Origin: Agarivorans gilvus
Lineage (GTDB): Bacteria; Pseudomonadota; Gammaproteobacteria; Enterobacterales; Celerinatantimonadaceae
Length of the DNA: 64,000 nucleotides
Reading direction: 5' to 3'
Assembly: GCF_001420915.1 (NCBI RefSeq)
Contig: NZ_CP013021.1
Coordinates: 940,001 to 1,004,000 of the forward strand
The position numbers and the translations under genes are program-made. The stretch's first letter is position 1; the number at the start of each line of letters is the position of its first letter. Shown here one piece after another: positions 61,516-64,000 of this stretch. The notes below the pieces were generated by a model that ran no database searches, was not told the DNA's origin, and was given only the letters and a program-made list of their open reading frames with translations.

Positions 61516-64000
61516 TTAGCCAAATTCAGCACCTTCCAATGGCGCATTAGTTTTATCGAACTCACCATAATGCTCTAAATAAAACGCCTTCGCATCATCT
61601 AGATAATTTTTCCAGACATCAATTGCATCGGCCAAACGCTCCATGCATAAAGACTCATCTTCTGCTGAAAATGCCAACCTTGTCATATAGGTTAAACAAA
61701 AGGATCCACTACCTCGTAATAAGAAATAAAAAAGACTATGCAAATCTTGGGCAGACTCTTTGAAGAGTTTATCTTGCCTATCCATTTTTTCTAAAGCCTG
61801 TTCCCAACTCTCGCAAGGTTGCTCCCACAGAGAGCGAACCTTATCAAAATGGTAGTTAAACGCGTCTTGAGAGTAAAAGCTATCGAATGAGTCAATAATA
61901 TCTTTACTAACAGATTTATACGCTTCATTTTTCAACCTAGCTTTAAACTTGTTTTTATCGACGACAGGATTTAAAAGTAACACCGAATCAAGAGTTAAAG
62001 GATGTGTATTTTCGATGAATGCCCCATCACTGGTGTTATAGCAATCTACATCAGGCGCTTCAGCTAATGATTCTGAAATAACTTCAGCTGAAAATTTAAA
62101 TTCGTGCTTAGTAAACACATCGTCACCAAAATTTCCTTTTACTCTAAAGCCAATTCCGTGTCGATTGTAATCATATAAAGCTTCACCATCCTTTTTATAA
62201 TATGCAGAGTGTTGACTATGATGGCGGCTCACATCTTTAAAGCCCAAATCCACTCCGAATAAATATAAATTTTTAAACCCTAACTTTATCAAAGATGATA
62301 TAGCACAATTGGAAACTGTAGGATAAGAATAAAGAATACCTTGAAATTCATCGAAAACAGAATTCATTCGTCCGTATGCAACTGTAGAAGCCTCTCCTAA
62401 TTTCATACCTAAATAACAGTCTTTAAACAAAGCGGCAACATTAGGGTGAACTCCACATACAGATACAAGAGAAATATCCTTGAGCCAATGCTTATCTGGA
62501 ACCTGAGAAATCCACAAAGTTGTTGCATTAGTCTGCTCCACCTCTGCATGGAAGTCAGGTTTAATACCAAGTTCATATAAAGCCTTCAAGCTAGTGCCAC
62601 ATGAAACGATAACTGCCTTATCTATATTTTCTTTAATAACATCAATACTATGATCTAACGAAGGGCCATTACCAACAATAAATACAGGCGTGTTCTTTAA
62701 CTCGTCTTTAATTAGAGCAGGCTTATCCTTTAGCATTACATAGCAATTGTCTTGCTTAAGTAAGTGGCTGGTATGAGCTAAGTTGAAGATAGAGTGATCA
62801 AAATATTCAATGATATTAGTTAATATTTGTAGCTTTTCACGAGTCGTTCTAATGCTCTTATCTAAATTCTCATTGAAGTAACTCGTAAAAAAGAAGGTGT
62901 ATGGTAAAATATTTATCCCTCTATGTTTCAATAAGTTATGTATATCATTAAATAAGTTGCTACCATCATCACCAATACTTAAGTATAAGTGACGCTCTTC
63001 TTGCTCCGCTATATTAATTATTTTTTCCCAATTAATAACAAATAACGAAGCATAAAAGAAATCCCAGCTTGGCTCATAAAGGGTAAAATGATCCACCTTA
63101 TGCTCTAAAAGCAAGGTTTCAATGTGGTGACCTAAGCTACATCCGTACATAATAAAGGAAGGTATTTTTTCTGGTAGCTGACGCCGTTCACTTGGTAACT
63201 TTTGAACCAATCGCCGCAACTCATCAGAATACTTGTAGTGTAAAAATGGACTTGGTTTTCTTAAAATATACCTAGCATCCAAATTCTCGATCCGTGGAGA
63301 TTTTAAGTAATGTTGGTAATATTGACGAGATTCTTGCATTGGAGACTCAGAAAATAACATATCACCATTGATACGATGAAAAAGGTTGAGCTCTCCATTA
63401 GGCATAGTAAATAACTGCCAGAATGTTAAATCATAGCCATCGAAAGCGTGTGCTACGTCAGGAAAATGTTTACGTAAAGTGTCAAAGTTTCTTTTAAATC
63501 GACTGTGAGCAAGAGTTACTTGATGAGTATCTTCAACACTCTGGCTCGGAACAGCGTCAACCCAGCAATCCATGAGAGGGTTATTACATTCAAACTCCCT
63601 ATCCCTAGACAAATCAATTGGCTGAAAACTATTAAAGTTGCCCAAGGCAACATCACCCGCAGCCAAGGCTAAATCTAATTGGTTAAACTCATTGTAATGA
63701 TAGTGGCGCACTAAATAACTATCATTTAAAGAACAATGATCAACCCATTCGTCAATATGCTTAAAGTTATTTTTGCCATCAACTCCTGCCACCAAACTAA
63801 ATTCACACTGTTGTTGACTGACATAGCGGAGGACCGACATCCAATTTGCAGTATATAAGGATATATGTAGCAACTCTAAAGATGGCTCAACCAGTAAAAC
63901 TTTATTCCAAGATTTTGATGCCAATAACTTATCTAAATGTAACCCTAATCCACTCCCTAGTATAATTAGATTATCGCTAGCCTCACCCAGAGGCTGATAG
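61516..64000 (-). CDS. Motility-associated factor (Maf) glycosyltransferase, DUF115, cut by window edge
   Basis: Maf proteins transfer pseudaminic or legionaminic acid to flagellin serine/threonine. The open frame runs through the right edge with no stop: the first visible residues read LGEASDNLIILGSGLGLHL, the Maf N-domain motif, so the TTG at 63924 is not the start. The central DUF115 (MptE-like) domain has TPVFIVGNGPSLDHSIDVIK, AVIVSCGTSLKALYELGIKP, FHAEVEQTNATTLW and FKNLYLFGVDLGFKDVSRHH. A C-terminal helical domain follows. At least 827 residues are visible. It heads the minus-strand operon with the GT-like and wecE-type genes and would use the CMP-pseudaminic acid made by the pse operon. 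Confidence 0.88.
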   Translation of the reverse strand, partial: YQPLGEASDNLIILGSGLGLHLDKLLASKSWNKVLLVEPSLELLHISLYTANWMSVLRYVSQQQCEFSLVAGVDGKNNFKHIDEWVDHCSLNDSYLVRHYHYNEFNQLDLALAAGDVALGNFNSFQPIDLSRDREFECNNPLMDCWVDAVPSQSVEDTHQVTLAHSRFKRNFDTLRKHFPDVAHAFDGYDLTFWQLFTMPNGELNLFHRINGDMLFSESPMQESRQYYQHYLKSPRIENLDARYILRKPSPFLHYKYSDELRRLVQKLPSERRQLPEKIPSFIMYGCSLGHHIETLLLEHKVDHFTLYEPSWDFFYASLFVINWEKIINIAEQEERHLYLSIGDDGSNLFNDIHNLLKHRGINILPYTFFFTSYFNENLDKSIRTTREKLQILTNIIEYFDHSIFNLAHTSHLLKQDNCYVMLKDKPALIKDELKNTPVFIVGNGPSLDHSIDVIKENIDKAVIVSCGTSLKALYELGIKPDFHAEVEQTNATTLWISQVPDKHWLKDISLVSVCGVHPNVAALFKDCYLGMKLGEASTVAYGRMNSVFDEFQGILYSYPTVSNCAISSLIKLGFKNLYLFGVDLGFKDVSRHHSQHSAYYKKDGEALYDYNRHGIGFRVKGNFGDDVFTKHEFKFSAEVISESLAEAPDVDCYNTSDGAFIENTHPLTLDSVLLLNPVVDKNKFKARLKNEAYKSVSKDIIDSFDSFYSQDAFNYHFDKVRSLWEQPCESWEQALEKMDRQDKLFKESAQDLHSLFYFLLRGSGSFCLTYMTRLAFSAEDESLCMERLADAIDVWKNYLDDAKAFYLEHYGEFDKTNAPLEGAEFG

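Noticed and set aside
61516..63924. Complete 802-codon gene starting at TTG 63924
   Set aside because: The frame stays open to the window edge and the extra residues carry the conserved Maf N-terminal motif.

Overview
The window is a dense chromosomal segment of a marine, polarly flagellated gammaproteobacterium, most like the Alteromonadales/Vibrionales (Agarivorans-, Shewanella- or Vibrio-like). The support is gene order and family membership: fabB-pdxB-usg-fimV, the epmC-aroC-prmB-smrB-sixA neighbourhood, fadIJ, cmk-rpsA-ihfB-lapA-lapB-pyrF, and an flrABC flagellar regulatory set followed by a pseudaminic acid (pse) cluster. The species cannot be fixed from the sequence alone. No rRNA, tRNA, CRISPR array or insertion sequence was seen.

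Region 1 (1-18 kb) is mostly housekeeping: fimV (cut by the left edge), usg, pdxB, fabB, mnmC, a degenerate DUF922 protein, a CheY-CheC response regulator overlapping a PAS-GGDEF cyclase, an ATP-NAD kinase-like protein, epmC, aroC, prmB, smrB, sixA and a large M16 peptidase. Both mnmC and aroC carry a one-base frameshift in a short homopolymer. Their reading frames are otherwise complete, so sequencing error is the first suspicion.

Region 2 (18-33 kb) holds a secreted delta-class carbonic anhydrase, the anaerobic-type beta-oxidation operon fadIJ, a tightly overlapping six-gene MoxR/DUF58/DUF4381/BatA/BatB/BatD operon with a 21-residue polyglutamine tract, a DUF406 gene, an ECF sigma factor with its DUF3379 partner, fadL and a MerR regulator. 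FadR-like boxes lie in front of both fadIJ and fadL, tying fatty acid uptake to its oxidation.

Region 3 (33-49 kb) has tdk, an NhaC-family transporter behind a well-formed lysine riboswitch (a lysine importer candidate, LysW type), an H-NS family gene, galE, queE/queC, a rhombosortase, pyrF, the lapAB lipopolysaccharide assembly pair, ihfB, rpsA with a leader resembling the S1 autoregulatory leader, cmk, and flrA-flrB-flrC with a sigma-54 type promoter before flrBC.

Region 4 (49-64 kb) is a surface or flagellin glycosylation island. pseB-C-F-G/H-I form one overlapping operon making CMP-pseudaminic acid, with PseG and PseH fused in one polypeptide. A visibly AT-richer block follows: rmlA, a methyltransferase, a PhyH-type dioxygenase, a NeuD/PglD-type acyltransferase and a WbqC-like protein on the plus strand. 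These converge on a minus-strand operon of a Maf flagellin glycosyltransferase (running off the right edge), a GT-B-like glycosyltransferase and a WecE-type aminotransferase. Together they suggest pseudaminic acid plus a dTDP-4-amino-4,6-dideoxyhexose derivative on flagellin. This second cassette is the best candidate for something undescribed.
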